In this document: one piece after another, positions 1 to 10,573 of the stretch
How positions within the stretch are numbered: position 1 is the first letter of the stretch
Layout of the letters: the number at the start of each line of letters is the position of its first letter
Assembly: GCA_030278955.1 (NCBI GenBank)
Contig: JAOANR010000002.1
Location: 22,616,057 to 22,680,056, forward strand
Direction: 5' to 3'
Length of the DNA: 64,000 nt
DNA from: Hygrophila difformis
Taxonomy: Eukaryota; Streptophyta; Magnoliopsida; Lamiales; Acanthaceae
Program-made: the position numbers and the translations under genes
Notes under the pieces: generated by a model
Seen by the model: only the letters and a program-made list of their open reading frames with translations
Database searches by the model: none
Told to the model about the DNA's origin: nothing

Positions 1-1790
1 CCAAAAGACGATTCAAGATTATGGTAACCGGGTATTAATTTCACCTAAAAAAATAGATAACTTGAATCAATCAACATAGGAGATCTTGAAATTATTTCAA
101 GATCTAAAGAAAGAGATTTTAAATATGAAATTTGATATTTCGGATATTAAGAAAAGGCAGAAGGATATTCCTGGATCTAACAAGAATAACAAATCCAAAA
201 CAGTCGATTGCATTCGGACCTGTACAAGCTTTACATAAAAAAGGTAAAGCAACTATGGTTCCAAAGCAGAAATCACAAGAATAGCTTATGATCGATCTCC
301 CGAAAACAGTCGAATGAGTGTTTCCAGGGCAGATCTATCCGATCTACAAGAATTACCATAATCATTTTCCCAACTCGGGATTATGGATCTAGTTAATGTA
401 AAAACCAGTGAAGTTCTTCAATTGGTTTATGCGGAAGAATCAGGATCTAACGTAATCTACGAAAGAACCCCTGATGTTCCAATGAGATAAAGTACAGACT
501 TCAACACAAACAGGTATCCGAAGGTGATGATCAATCCCAGACGTAACCTAGTACGGAACCCGAGTAGGGCACCGGATTCTTCACCCCGGGCCAAGACGGT
601 GATCCAACCATTAAATCCATATGGTAAGACATTGAACCTCGACGTTATCGACTTCCGAAACAACGAGGAGCTGATCGACGAATGGGTAGCTTCAATGAAA
701 ATTGCAGCAACAACATTGGACCTCGACAAAGAGAACTTTTTCAGATTGATAGAGCTGAGCCTCGAAGGATCTGCAAAGCTTAGCTGGAAAAATTCCACAG
801 CAGCTGTGAAGGAACAAATCTTTGAGGGAGATCCAAAACCACAATCTGCGAGCGATTTGGCATCCTATTCAAAACTCACTTCGTAGGAGATGGCTATTTT
901 GAAGAAAAGGAAGCCGAAAAGGCCAAGGTCTAGACCTAAGCCCTCTTGGGACTACAGTTAAGAAGTATTTAAGCATTAGATGAATAAATCTACTGGTTTC
1001 GTAAATATTTCTCTCGGAGTAAGATGACGTCTGAAGTAGCATGCCCCATGTTCTTTGCAAAGATTTGCAGACTATGGAGAGAGATGTTGATCCAATCATA
1101 CTCAGTACCCCCTGGTATGGTGGATTCAATAGCTCGAACAATGTCCTTCCTAAAGGATAAGCTCAGAGAATGGTGTTAACAGGCAGCAGCCCAAAAGAAC
1201 ATCAAAAGACTAAGAGGTAAAATAAAAAGAACCCCTCTTTGCTGTGAGAATAATGATTTTCCTACAATAATAGGAGAATCAGAAGAAATACAAGAAAAAA
1301 GAAGAGCCGAGGCTCATACAGCAGGACTTTCAGAAGACCTCCATTCCGAAGAAGGAGAGCATGGTGGTCCAAGAGAAAGGCCAGAACGTACAAAACTGGA
1401 CAAAGAACTGGGACAACGAAGAGTTCATCCCAAAGCTCAACTAGCTCAGCAGCAAGGAGCACAAGGAGAACAACATCAAAAAGAACGTTCAGACGAGCCC
1501 ATACTCGAGCCAACAAAAGTTTCAAAGACTGCAACTTTTGGAAGTGTGGAGCCAGAGTCATATCTCACCCGATTGCCTTCAGAATCGTGAGATACGAATG
1601 TACGAAGCCACGGAGGATATCGTGGAAGCGGTCTACCATGGAAAGCTGGTACCGGTCTATCAGTTTGAAGACATCCCCTCAGATGAAAGCATCTACGAGG
1701 AAGAATTAAGAAGTGACTCAGACTCATATTCAGATAGATCTTCAACCGAGTCTGACTAAAGAGGACAGGATTCAGACCACTGAAAACCTG
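1..1790 (+). pseudogene. Endogenous pararetrovirus coat-protein region (decayed)
   Basis: Remnant of a caulimovirid capsid region. Positions 1-523 hold only broken frames, including a lysine-rich stretch near 80-200. The longest open piece is 524-886, with acidic and aromatic residues typical of caulimovirid coat proteins. 887-1537 is interrupted by several stops and frame changes. Near 1520-1590 a zinc-knuckle-like Cys/His cluster is split over two frames (HISPDC lies in the 1538-1759 frame), followed by an acidic tail to 1759. The call rests on gene order with the downstream movement protein, protease and RT, plus the knuckle. It cannot be expressed as one protein as it stands. Confidence 0.6.
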
Positions 1791-1828
1791 TCTGATTCTT
1801 TTCAAGAATGAAAATGTCGAATTGAACC

Positions 1829-2668
1829 ATGGAAAGAATAATGCGACAAGATTCCAACCTCAGCCCATATGACGGATTCAGAATAGGCGGGCTTGTACGA
1901 ATTCTCAATCAAATGGGACTCAATCAGAGAAGACATAACATCATCTACAAGGTAAGTGCTGGAGAGTTTGCAATTCCTATGGAACTTACTTGTAATGTTA
2001 TGGATATGCAATTAATTCCTAAAGAAGAAATTCTTGAGGAATTGAGCAGGATGAAAGAGGAGATTGCCATTACTATGAAATGGATCGACATAAGAGCCAT
2101 CGAAGTAGTTATTAAGGCAACCTTCAAAAAAGGTATTGATTCTGAATTACATCTATCGGTTACTGATAGGAGAATAAATAACCTTAGAGATGGTCTTCTT
2201 GGAACTATGGTAGGAAATTTATATGCCGGGAAGCTAATGTTTGACATTCATCCCAGAATTTCCTATAACTTAGCTGACCAAGATTTTAGTAGAGTCCTAA
2301 CCCTTCATCAGGATTTCAAAAGAAAATATCTGATGAAAGAAGGGAACGGACCATATTCTATAACTTATAGAATATCATATGCACTTTCCAATAGTCATCA
2401 TTCTGACTTATTTCTTAGGAAAGAGTATATAGAAATTCCTAGAATTTTCAAGGAATTTTCTAAAGTCATGACTCCAAATCCTACCCAGATTCCAAGGTTA
2501 GAAGGAGTAGACATACAAATAAGAGATCACCCAATTCTAGACAGATCAACGAGTGCTAGAATTGAGTATGCAAGCCGTATGTCTTTCTCGGAAGACAGAA
2601 TAATGACTTATAAAGGAAATGAGTTCATCAAAGATCTAACTCCTCAGTCCATTGGGTGGATAATATAA
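1829..2668 (+). CDS. Pararetroviral movement protein (30K type), endogenous copy
   Basis: A 279-aa open frame between the coat region and the protease. Its place and general composition (strand-rich central part, conserved-looking GKL segment near residue 134) fit the 30K-type cell-to-cell movement proteins of Caulimoviridae, which act at plasmodesmata. It is the only complete frame in the front half of this provirus. The start chosen is the first ATG; in related viruses this domain is often part of a longer polyprotein, so the true N-terminus may lie upstream in a broken frame. The movement domain follows the coat domain here, the order known from cavemovirus- and solendovirus-like genomes. 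No transcript evidence is available. Confidence 0.6.
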   Translation: MERIMRQDSNLSPYDGFRIGGLVRILNQMGLNQRRHNIIYKVSAGEFAIPMELTCNVMDMQLIPKEEILEELSRMKEEIAITMKWIDIRAIEVVIKATFKKGIDSELHLSVTDRRINNLRDGLLGTMVGNLYAGKLMFDIHPRISYNLADQDFSRVLTLHQDFKRKYLMKEGNGPYSITYRISYALSNSHHSDLFLRKEYIEIPRIFKEFSKVMTPNPTQIPRLEGVDIQIRDHPILDRSTSARIEYASRMSFSEDRIMTYKGNEFIKDLTPQSIGWII

Positions 2669-3240
2669 AAAATAAATGACCTAAAGGATGGAAAGAGGTA
2701 CGAGTTATATTTGACATACTGAAAAGATTAATCGCTTCCCATGTGACTTATACTACTTACAGCAGCAATCAATTGGAACCTATAAAGGCACAATTGAAAT
2801 TGCAGGTCATGAAATCAGAGTCTTGAACACCGCCGGAAAAGAGAATGGGGTTATGATTTTGGGATTAATTTTTCTCGAAAGTCATAAACCATGGGTAAGA
2901 AATGATAATGGAATAGAATTTAATCTGAAGGGTCATACCATCAGAATTAATGACAAGTCCATTTTCCATTTATATCTCGGTAGGGATAATATATGAACAA
3001 TATAAATCGGAATATTTTGCAGCTTATATTGATTCGGGATCAGGTATTTGCACAGCAAAACCAGGAGTTCTCTTTAGTGAAGCCATAGAATCCTTACCAA
3101 TTATTGCAAGGAGAGATATTTCCCAGAAAATTTTAATACTCAATAATGGTATTCGACAGGCTAATATCATGATTGGGAGAGCATTTGGTACGCCTTGGTA
3201 CAAGGTAAAAATGCCTCCTATTTACTTTCATGATACATGA
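2669..3240 (+). pseudogene. Pararetroviral aspartic protease region (broken)
   Basis: 2669-2949 contains protease-like upstream sequence, but in a different frame with stops. 2950-3240 is open for 96 aa and carries the retropepsin active-site motif as YIDSGSG near residue 28. The frame closes with TGA at 3238-3240 and continues directly in the same frame into LLGNNF, the usual protease C-terminal motif, and the RT. A single nonsense codon therefore separates protease from RT, with a frame change before it. The enzyme would process the viral polyprotein. Confidence 0.65.
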
Positions 3241-4398
3241 GCAGATATTTTGTTAGGTAATAATTTCATACAAACCTTTACGACATATGTTCAAGATAAC
3301 AAAAGGAATTTGTTAATATTTACCACAAGTTGTGGAAATGAGATACAAGTGTTGCGTAGGGAAAAGGCATTCAACAGGATAATGCCTATAATATTTCGCA
3401 GCAAACGTGGTGATAATGATGCCAAACTAACCCACCCAAAAATGCAGGATAAAAGAAAGTTTGGTAAGGCTTTGTTGTCATTTAGACAACAAGGGTTTGA
3501 TGAAGTGTCTATTGAGGAAATCATAAACCTCAAAGAAGCAATGCAGAAAATGAAGTCACTAAAAATAACGTCATTAGACATTGAAGGGGAAACTAAATTG
3601 TCCCTCAAAAATGTCAAAAGGCTTATCCAGAGAAACTTTAATGAGGATCCTCAGGCATGGTGGGATAAAAACAAGATCGAAGCAACTCTACAGGTAAAAG
3701 AACAATATAAATATGAGTATGTTCGATACAAACCCATCCTAATGAATATGAAGGATAAGAAAGATATGCAACAAATTATCAAAGAGCATATCGATCTTAA
3801 ACTCATAGAGCCTAGAGTCTCAGCTTATAGCAGTCCTAGATTCTTGGTAAGAAACCATGGTGAAATAAAAAGAGATAAACCCAGGTTGGTGATAAATTAT
3901 CAATGTATTAATAAAATAATACAATTTGATGGTTATTACATTCCGAGTAGAGAACACTTAATTGACTGCATCAAAGGTGCTAAAGTGTTTTCTAAATTTG
4001 ATTGCAAATATGGTTTCTATCAAATTAAGATGGAGAATGAGTTGAAGAAATTCACAGCATTTTCCACCCAACAAGAGGAATATATTTGGAATGTTATGCC
4101 AATGGGACTTTCTAATGCCCCTCAGATATTCCAAAGAAAAATGGATAATCTATTCAAAGATTATCTAGAGTTTATGTTCGTCTACATTGATGACATTCTG
4201 ATTGCATCTAAAAATATTAAAGAGCATATTAAATATCTTGAAATATTTTCTGATGCTTGCCACAGGGAAGATCTAGTTCTCTCTGAGAAAAAGGCCACCA
4301 TCGCTGCTAACAAAATTGAATTCTTAGGAGTTCAAATTGATGAAGCAGGGATAAAGTTACAGGAACACATTGTAGAGAAAATCCATAATTTTCCTCAT
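3241..4398 (+). pseudogene. Pararetroviral reverse transcriptase, 5' part, cut by an LTR element
   Basis: Open frame continuing from the protease. It has RT hallmarks in order: a KPRLVINY block near 3880, FSKFDCKYGFYQI near 3990, MPMGLSNAPQIFQ near 4095, the catalytic YIDDIL near 4180, and an FLGVQI block near 4322. The frame is cut at 4399-4404 by the LTR of an inserted element, and the RT thumb/RNase H part resumes at 10574. The last residues of the open frame before its stop at 4431 come from the LTR, not the virus. Confidence 0.85.
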
Positions 4399-4403
4399 AT
4401 ATT
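4399..4403. repeat. Target site duplication ATATT, left copy
   Basis: ATATT directly precedes the LTR start TGTAATACCC, and the same five bases follow the LTR end at 10569-10573. The match proves the element inserted as one unit into the pararetroviral RT gene. Confidence 0.92.
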
Positions 4404-4945
4404 TGTAATACCCGGAAATTTTCCAACATAAAATAAATACAATAAATAAAATAAATATAATAAATAAAGAAATAAATGTAGAGGAAATGAGAAATGGAAT
4501 TTAAATTAAAAAGGGAACAAAATTCCGAGAACCCGGGAAGCCGAAGACAATTTAATCGAATAAATGGTTACACGGGGTCCCGACACCGATAGACTCAATA
4601 ACTCGAGTCCAAATATAAATTTAGATCCGAATAAAATTAAGATAGGAAATCGGAACCCGAAGATACCCCGAAGATCATAAAACGGGAGCATAGAAGGATA
4701 GAAGTCCGAAAGAGAGGAGGAAAAGCACGACGGATCGCACGACCCGCCCGGACCGAAGCCCAGGCGAGTTCGGCGCGGTGGCCGCGCGGTCACAAGGGGA
4801 AGGGCGCGCCACGGCCGCGCCAAGCGACAGATTTGCCCGTTGCGTGAATCTCTCGCCCGAACGCGGATTTTTCGACTTTCGGTTGAACATCTCTCGACCC
4901 AAGACCCTTGGGGTCAGATTTTGGACGCCCTAGGTCTTAGATATC

Positions 4946-4953
4946 TATAAATA
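4946..4953 (+). promoter_or_regulatory. TATA box of the 5' LTR
   Basis: TATAAATA lies 147 bp before a strong splice donor, in an AT-rich break after GC-rich upstream sequence. The identical motif is at 8504-8511 in the 3' LTR. It is the probable core promoter for the element transcript. Confidence 0.7.
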
Positions 4954-6199
4954 AGACCTTCTAGGAGCTCCGAATACTTTTACGAAACCCTACAACTCTC
5001 TACACATTCGAAACCCTAAATCCGGAGTCGTCGGAGGCACGAAACCAAGACGAACGCTGTTGGACGAAATTTCTAAGATCTCCATAGTCGTGGTAAGTCT
5101 CGATCCAATCCTTGTTCAATAAACGATTCGAAAACGAATCCTAATCTTCTTCTTTTCTCTTCTACACCTCGTATTGGATCTAGATCGTAGAACCCGACGA
5201 ACGGAGAGGAGAAACGGTGGACGGGAAGCCACGCCTTCGAATAGACGGTCCCGGACGTTCATAAACTCAGTAAGTTAACTCTTACATGGTTTTGGGATGA
5301 GTTAAAACATTCAAAACTAAAAGATTAACAAGAAATCGAAAATCTGTCAATTTATACTTTCTACCGACGCAACAGACTTGATGAATTTTTCCGAACCTTA
5401 AAACGAATTCAAACGGAGGAACTTAAAACACGAAAAACGTTCCTAAGACGTAGATCTATCCACTGTAAAATTTTCATAATTTTTCATCGTGTTTTGATAT
5501 CTGAAAACGACCACGAACAGACCTGCCCGTAGTTTAGATCTTGAAACGATGATAGATTCTTTATTCGAACTTGTTGGTGATTTCTACCTTAGATCTAGAC
5601 CGATCTAGGCTTGGCGTTGAACATAAGAGTTGTAGATCTATATGTTATGAATACCTCCATAAAATTTCAGAATCTTTCGTGATGATTTGATATATGAAAT
5701 CCACTCCAAACCGAACTGCTTGAATCTAGATCTTGAAATTCTTGACAGAACTTAGGAAGGATCTTGATCACGTTTTCGACATATGATCTAGACTGTTTTA
5801 GATCTTTGGCCGAACATGAAAGTTGTAGATAATTGTCTTAAGATGATCTCTGTAAAATTTCATCAAATTTGGAGTTGAATTGCTATGGTAGAATTCGAAA
5901 TCTTTAAACTGTGATACATTAGATTCGGAGAGAATTGTTCTTCTGCGAAAATTGGTGATTTTGACCTATTTAGGTATGTCGGATTGAAAATGTTAAAACA
6001 CGAAAGTTGTAGATCTCGACGTTTCTGAGTCAGTCGTGAATTTTGGAATTTTTGGAATTAAATCTGATTTTAGACGAATTTTAGAGTAAACTGTGGTTTA
6101 CCGGAAACGAAATCTTGAAATCTTGTTGAAACATGAAATTAGCCTTTAAGGTTTAAATGATTGGGAATTCCTTTGAAATAAAATACACATGAAATACGA

Positions 6200-6367
6200 T
6201 GCTTGCCGAAAGGCAATTGAAATATCCTGCTTGCCGAAAGGCAATTGAAATATCCTGCTTGCCGAAAGGCAATTGAAATATCCTGCTTGCCGAAAGGCAA
6301 TTGAAATATACTGCTTGCCGACAGGCAATTGAAATATAAAGCTTGCCGAATGGCAATTGAAACATAA
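6200..6367 (+). repeat. 28-bp tandem array of TTGCC-GAAA-GGCAA hairpins (5' LTR)
   Basis: Six tandem copies (core starts at 6201, 6229, 6257, 6285, 6313, 6341). Each can form a perfect TTGCC/GGCAA stem closed by a GAAA (GNRA-type) loop; copy 5 has GACA and copy 6 GAAT in the loop, with the stem kept. The array lies inside the predicted intron, 295 bp before its 3' splice site. Confidence 0.9.
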
Positions 6368-6611
6368 ACTTGAAACATGAGGCATGAGATATGAAACTAG
6401 GAGACTCGAAAATTGTTCCTTTTGGATTATGCTTTTAAATTATGTCCTATAATTATATTGCTTTGCAAATTATATTTATGATCTTATGAAGTCTCTGTCG
6501 TTTGAATTATTGTTAGCAAAATAAATTAAATTATGTGGTGTTGTGCATATGTTTTCTTTAAATATTAAATAATGGCTTTGAAACCCCATAGTTATGTATG
6601 TGTTAACTTAC

Positions 6612-6628
6612 TCAGCACGTAGTGCTGA
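6612..6628 (+). other. Branch-point hairpin before the LTR 3' splice site
   Basis: TCAGCAC-GTA-GTGCTGA forms a 7-bp stem directly upstream of the pyrimidine tract. The 3' arm continues as CTGAC, a plant branch-point match. Equivalent hairpins with different bases but preserved pairing occur at 31307-31323 and 26129-26145 (-), 42979-42998 (-) and 58352-58370 (+). Confidence 0.6.
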
Positions 6629-7014
6629 CCAAAACCATATTTTCTTTTTCTTTTTCTTCCAGAGTTGAGAATTATGCATCGTCATATGCATACACGGGAA
6701 TCTTGGGATGATATATTAGTTTGAATTTTTGTATTAGACTAGATCTTGCATGAACGGGCCTATTTAACCCGTGATTAGGCCATGTTGGCCCTATATTTAA
6801 ATTCCGCTGCGAGTCATATATGTAAATATTATTTTCCGCTGCAACTTTGATGTATTATTTTTAAATTATATATAAATGGGCTGTTTGAATGTTTTAAATT
6901 CTGAAAAACCATAGCCTTGCATCTCTTTAGCAAGCTCGGAGAAACCGTGTCTTGCTAGGGAGGTGTGGCGGTGACATCCCGACCTGGGTGACCAAAAACC
7001 GGGGTGTTACAAGG

Positions 7015-7026
7015 TGGTATCAGAGC
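7015..7026 (+). other. Primer binding site, tRNA-Met (initiator)
   Basis: TGGTATCAGAGC lies 3 bp after the LTR end. It matches the complement of the 3' end of plant initiator tRNA-Met, the usual primer of chromoviruses. Confidence 0.92.
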
Positions 7027-7673
7027 CCGGCTTATTTTTAAATTAGTATTATTATTTTTAAACTATTAGATTATTATTTTTAAACTATTATTAATATTTT
7101 GACTATTATTTTAAATTTTAAAGTATTATTTCCATGGAGAAATTTTTATTTTAAAACCCATGGAAAAAGAAAATATATACAGTGCATTAAATTATTTTTG
7201 GGGGGAAATCATCATTTGCATTTGCATATTGCATCTCTTCTATGAACTTAGAATCTTGGCGAATTCGAACTTAGAATCTTGGCGAATTGAACTTAGAATC
7301 TTGGCGAATTTGAACTCAGAATCTTGGCGAAATTGAACTTAGAATCTTGTCAAATATTAACTTAGATCTCTTGCTACACCTAGATAACTTAGAGGCTTGA
7401 CATCGAATTAGGAACGCTAACTAGAGAGTGATCTTGCCTTAGTTCTAGATCGCGTTCATCTAAGCGCACGTCTAAGCATAACAAACCTCGACCTTAGCCA
7501 TTCCTATCCTTGTACGAATTAGAAAATTTCCTTATTTGAAACAATAAAAATCAAGTCTTTATTAAAACACTCTCTATTCCAAAAATTTTGTTGGATTCAC
7601 AAACAACAAATCCATTTCAAACGCACGACTCATTTAAACCTTGACCCGAACCTTCTTGAGAATAATGAATAGG
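7027..7673 (+). other. Internal region without coding capacity, with a 22-25 bp tandem repeat
   Basis: AT-rich sequence with no usable frame. At 7244-7350 five imperfect tandem copies of GAACTTAGAATCTTGGCGAA occur. Nothing resembling gag or pol is visible. The region corresponds in position to the gag-pol of coding relatives, which has been lost. Confidence 0.8.
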
Positions 7674-7716
7674 CAGTTATGGGGACATAACTGAAGTCCT
7701 AAGGGGGAGAGGATGT
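7674..7716 (+). other. Conserved hairpin plus purine tract, first 3' module
   Basis: CAGTTATGGGGACATAACTG (7674-7693) is a perfect 8-bp stem with a GGGA loop. It is followed by AAGGGGGAGAGGATG and then TGATACCCC, which resembles the start of an LTR. The identical 20-mer is found at 60578-60597 and, on the - strand, at about 29166-29185. In the coding relative it contains the pol stop codon. Confidence 0.75.
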
Positions 7717-7922
7717 GATACCCCATAATAATTCATTTTTGGAGTTCGACTCGATTAGATGTATCCTAAATAAAAAAATAAATAAACAAATTCGAATTGT
7801 TTTGAACTACGTTATGGCTTGATCCCTTCACAGGGTACGTAGGCAGCTTAGAAGTTTTAATTCTAAGTTCAGTCACAAAAAAAAAACAAACAAAAGACCT
7901 TAGCAAGAGAAGAGCCGAAACA

Positions 7923-7961
7923 CAACTTCGAGGACGAAGTTGATTCTTAAGGAGGGTAGAC
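7923..7961 (+). other. Second conserved hairpin and the functional polypurine tract
   Basis: CAACTTCGAGGACGAAGTTG (7923-7942) is an 8-bp stem with an AGGA loop. It is followed by TTAAGGAGGGTAGAC directly before the 3' LTR. The purine tract is the expected primer for plus-strand DNA synthesis. The same layout occurs at 60839-60877 and about 28844-28880 (-). Confidence 0.8.
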
Positions 7962-10568
7962 TGTAATACCCGGAAATTTTCCAACATAAAATAAATACAA
8001 TAAATAAAATAAATATAATAAATAAAGAAATAAATGTAGAGGAAATGAGAAATGGAATTTAAATTAAAAAGGGAACAAAATTCCGAGAACCCGGGAAGCC
8101 GAAGACAATTTAATCGAATAAATGGTTACACGGGGACCCGACACCGATAGACTCAATAACTCGAGTCCAAATATAAATTTAGATCCGAATAAAATTAAGA
8201 TAGGAAATCGGAACCCGAAGATACCCCGAAGATCATAAAACGGGAGCATAGAAGGATAGAAGTCCGAAAGAGAGGAGGAAAAGCACGACGGATCGCACGA
8301 CCCGCCCGGACCGAAGCCCAGGTGAGTTCGGCGCGGTGGCCGCGCGGTCACAAGGGGAAGGGCGCGCCACGGCCGCGCCAAGCGACAGATTTGCCCGTTG
8401 CGTGAATCTCTCGCCCGAACGCGGATTTTTCGACTTTCGGTTGAACATCTCTCGACCCAAGACCCTTGGGGTCAGATTTTGGATGCCCTAGGTCTTAGAT
8501 ATCTATAAATAAGACCTTCTAGGAGCTCCGAATACTTTTACGAAACCCTACAACTCTCTACACATTCGAAACCCTAATCCGGAGTCGTCGGAGGCACGAA
8601 ACCAAGACGAACGCTGTTGGACGAAATTTCTAAGATCTCCATAGTCGTGGTAAGTCTCGATCCAATCCTTGTTCAATAAACGATTCGAAAACGAATCCTA
8701 ATCTTCTTCTTTTCTCTTCTACACCTCGTATTGGATCTAGATCGTAGAACCCGACGAACGGAGAGGAGAAACGGTGGACGGGAAGCCACGCCTTCGAATA
8801 GACGGTCCCGGACGTTCATAAACTCAGTAAGTTAACTCTTACATGGTTTTTGGATGAGTTAAAACATTGAAAACTAAAAGATTAACAAGAAATCGAAAAT
8901 CTGTCAATTTATACTTTCTACCGACGCAACAGACTTGATGAATTTTTCCGAACCTTAAAACGAATTCAAACGGAGGAACTTAAAACACGAAAAACGTTCC
9001 TAAGACGTAGATCTATCTACTGTAAAATTTTCATAATTTTTCATCCTGTTTTGATATCTGAAAACGACCACGAACAGACCTGCCCGTGGTTTAGATCTTG
9101 AAACGATGATAGATTCTTTATACGAACTTGTTGGTGATTTCTACCTTAGATCTAGACCGATCTAGGCTTGGCGTTGAACATAAGAGTTGTAGATCTATAC
9201 GTTATGAATACCTCCGTAAAATTTCAGAATCTTTCGTGATGATTTGATATATGAAATCCACTCCAAACCGAACTGCTTGAATCTAGATCTTGAAATTCTT
9301 GACAGAACTTAGAAGGATCTTGATCACGTTTTTGACATATGATCTAGACTGTTTTAGATCTTTGACCGAACATGAAAGTCGTAGATAATTGTCTTAAGAT
9401 GATCTCTGTAAAATTTCATCAAATTTGGAGTTGAATTGCTATGGTAGAATTCGAAATCTTTAAACTGTGATACATTAGATTCGGACAGAATTGTTCTTCT
9501 GCGAAAATTGGTGATTTTGACCTACTTAGGTATGTCGGATTGGAAAAGTTAAAACACGAAAGTTGTAGATCTCGACGTTTCTGAGTCAGTCGTAAAATTT
9601 TGGAATTTTTGGAATTAAATCTGATTTTAGACGAATTTTAGAGTAAACTGTGATTTACCGGAAACGAAATCTTGAAATCTTGTTGAAACATGAAATTAGC
9701 CTTTAAGGTTTAAATGATTGGGAATTCCTTTGAAATAAAATACACATGAAATACGATGCTTGCCGAAAGGCAATTGAAATATCCTGCTTGCCGAAAGGCA
9801 ATTGAAATATCCTGCTTGCCGAAAGGCAATTGAAATATCCTGCTTGCCGAAAGGCAATTGAAATATACTGCTTGCCGAAAGGCAATTGAAATATAAAGCT
9901 TGCCGAATGGCAATTGAAACATAAACTTGAAACATGAGGCATGAGATATGAAACTAGGAGACTCGAAAATTGTTCCTTTTGGATTATGCTTTTAAATTAT
10001 GTCCTATAATTATATTGCTTTGCAAATTATATTTATGATCTTATGAAGTCTCTGTCGTTTGAATTATTGTTAGCAAAATAAATTAAATTATGTGGTGTTG
10101 TGCATATGTTTTCTTTAAATATTAAATAATGGCTTTGAAACCCCATAGTTATGTATGTGTTAACTTACTCAGCACGTAGTGCTGACCAAAACCATATTTT
10201 CTTTTTCTTTTTCTTCCAGAGTTGAGAATTATGCATCGTCATATGCATACACGGGAAGCTTGGGATGATATATTAGTTTGAATTTTTGTATTAGACTAGA
10301 TCTTGCATGAACGGGCCTGTTTAACCCGTGATTAGGCCATGTTGGCCCTATATTTAAATTCCGCTGCGAGTCATATATGTAAATATTATTTTCCGCTGCA
10401 ACTTTGATGTATTATTTTTAAATTATATATAAATGGGTTGTTTGAATGTTTTAAATTCTGAAAAACCATAGCCTTGCATCTCTTTAGCAAGCTCGGAGAA
10501 ACCGTGTCTTGCTAGGGAGGTGTGGCGGTGACATCCCGACCTGGGTGACCAAAAACCGGGGTGTTACA
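7962..10568 (+). repeat. 3' LTR of the coding-empty element
   Basis: Nearly identical to 4404-7011, including the TATA box (8504-8511), predicted intron (8650-10219) and hairpin array (9757-9924). It ends GGTGTTACA and is followed by the ATATT duplication at 10569-10573. Confidence 0.95.
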
Positions 10569-10573
10569 ATATT
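10569..10573. repeat. Target site duplication ATATT, right copy
   Basis: Exact match to 4399-4403, marking the right edge of the insertion. Confidence 0.92.

Larger units (their letters stand above)
5093..6662 (+). other. Predicted intron inside the LTR leader
   Basis: Donor GTG/GTAAGT at 5093; acceptor after a long pyrimidine tract, TTTTTCTTCCAG at 6651-6662. A CTGAC branch-point match has its A at 6628, 34 nt before the splice site, on the 3' arm of hairpin 6612-6628. The 3' LTR has the same at 8650-10219. Equivalent donor, branch point and acceptor occur in three other LTR types in this window. Splicing is inferred from sequence only. Confidence 0.6.
4404..7011 (+). repeat. 5' LTR of the coding-empty element
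   Basis: Begins TGTAATACCCGG and ends CCGGGGTGTTACA. It holds a TATA box at 4946-4953, a predicted leader intron (5093-6662), a 28-bp tandem hairpin array (6200-6367) and the family-wide 3' end block beginning near CTTGCATCTCTTTAGCAAGC (about 6915). Confidence 0.95.
4404..10568 (+). mobile_element. Coding-empty chromovirus derivative with two complete LTRs
   Basis: A 6165-bp element of LTR (2608 bp), internal region (950 bp), LTR (2607 bp), with TG...CA ends and ATATT duplications. A tRNA-Met primer site and a polypurine tract are present, but no gag, protease, RT or integrase frame remains. LTR ends (TGTAATACCC, GGTGTTACA) and the 3' untranslated modules are shared with the coding chromoviruses of this window, so it probably moved with proteins supplied by a Tekay/Del-like relative. 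The LTRs differ by roughly 1% by eye (for example 4580 t/a and a one-base indel near 5020), which indicates a recent insertion. Confidence 0.93.

Noticed and set aside
4506..4902. Open frames on - in the GC-rich start of the LTR, repeated at 8064-8460
   Set aside because: They lie wholly in LTR sequence, resemble no protein, and recur only because the LTR is duplicated.
6139..6385. Three overlapping - strand frames with FNCLSASRIFQLPFGKQ-like repeats
   Set aside because: Translations of the 28-bp tandem hairpin array; open because the repeat has no stop, not because of coding.
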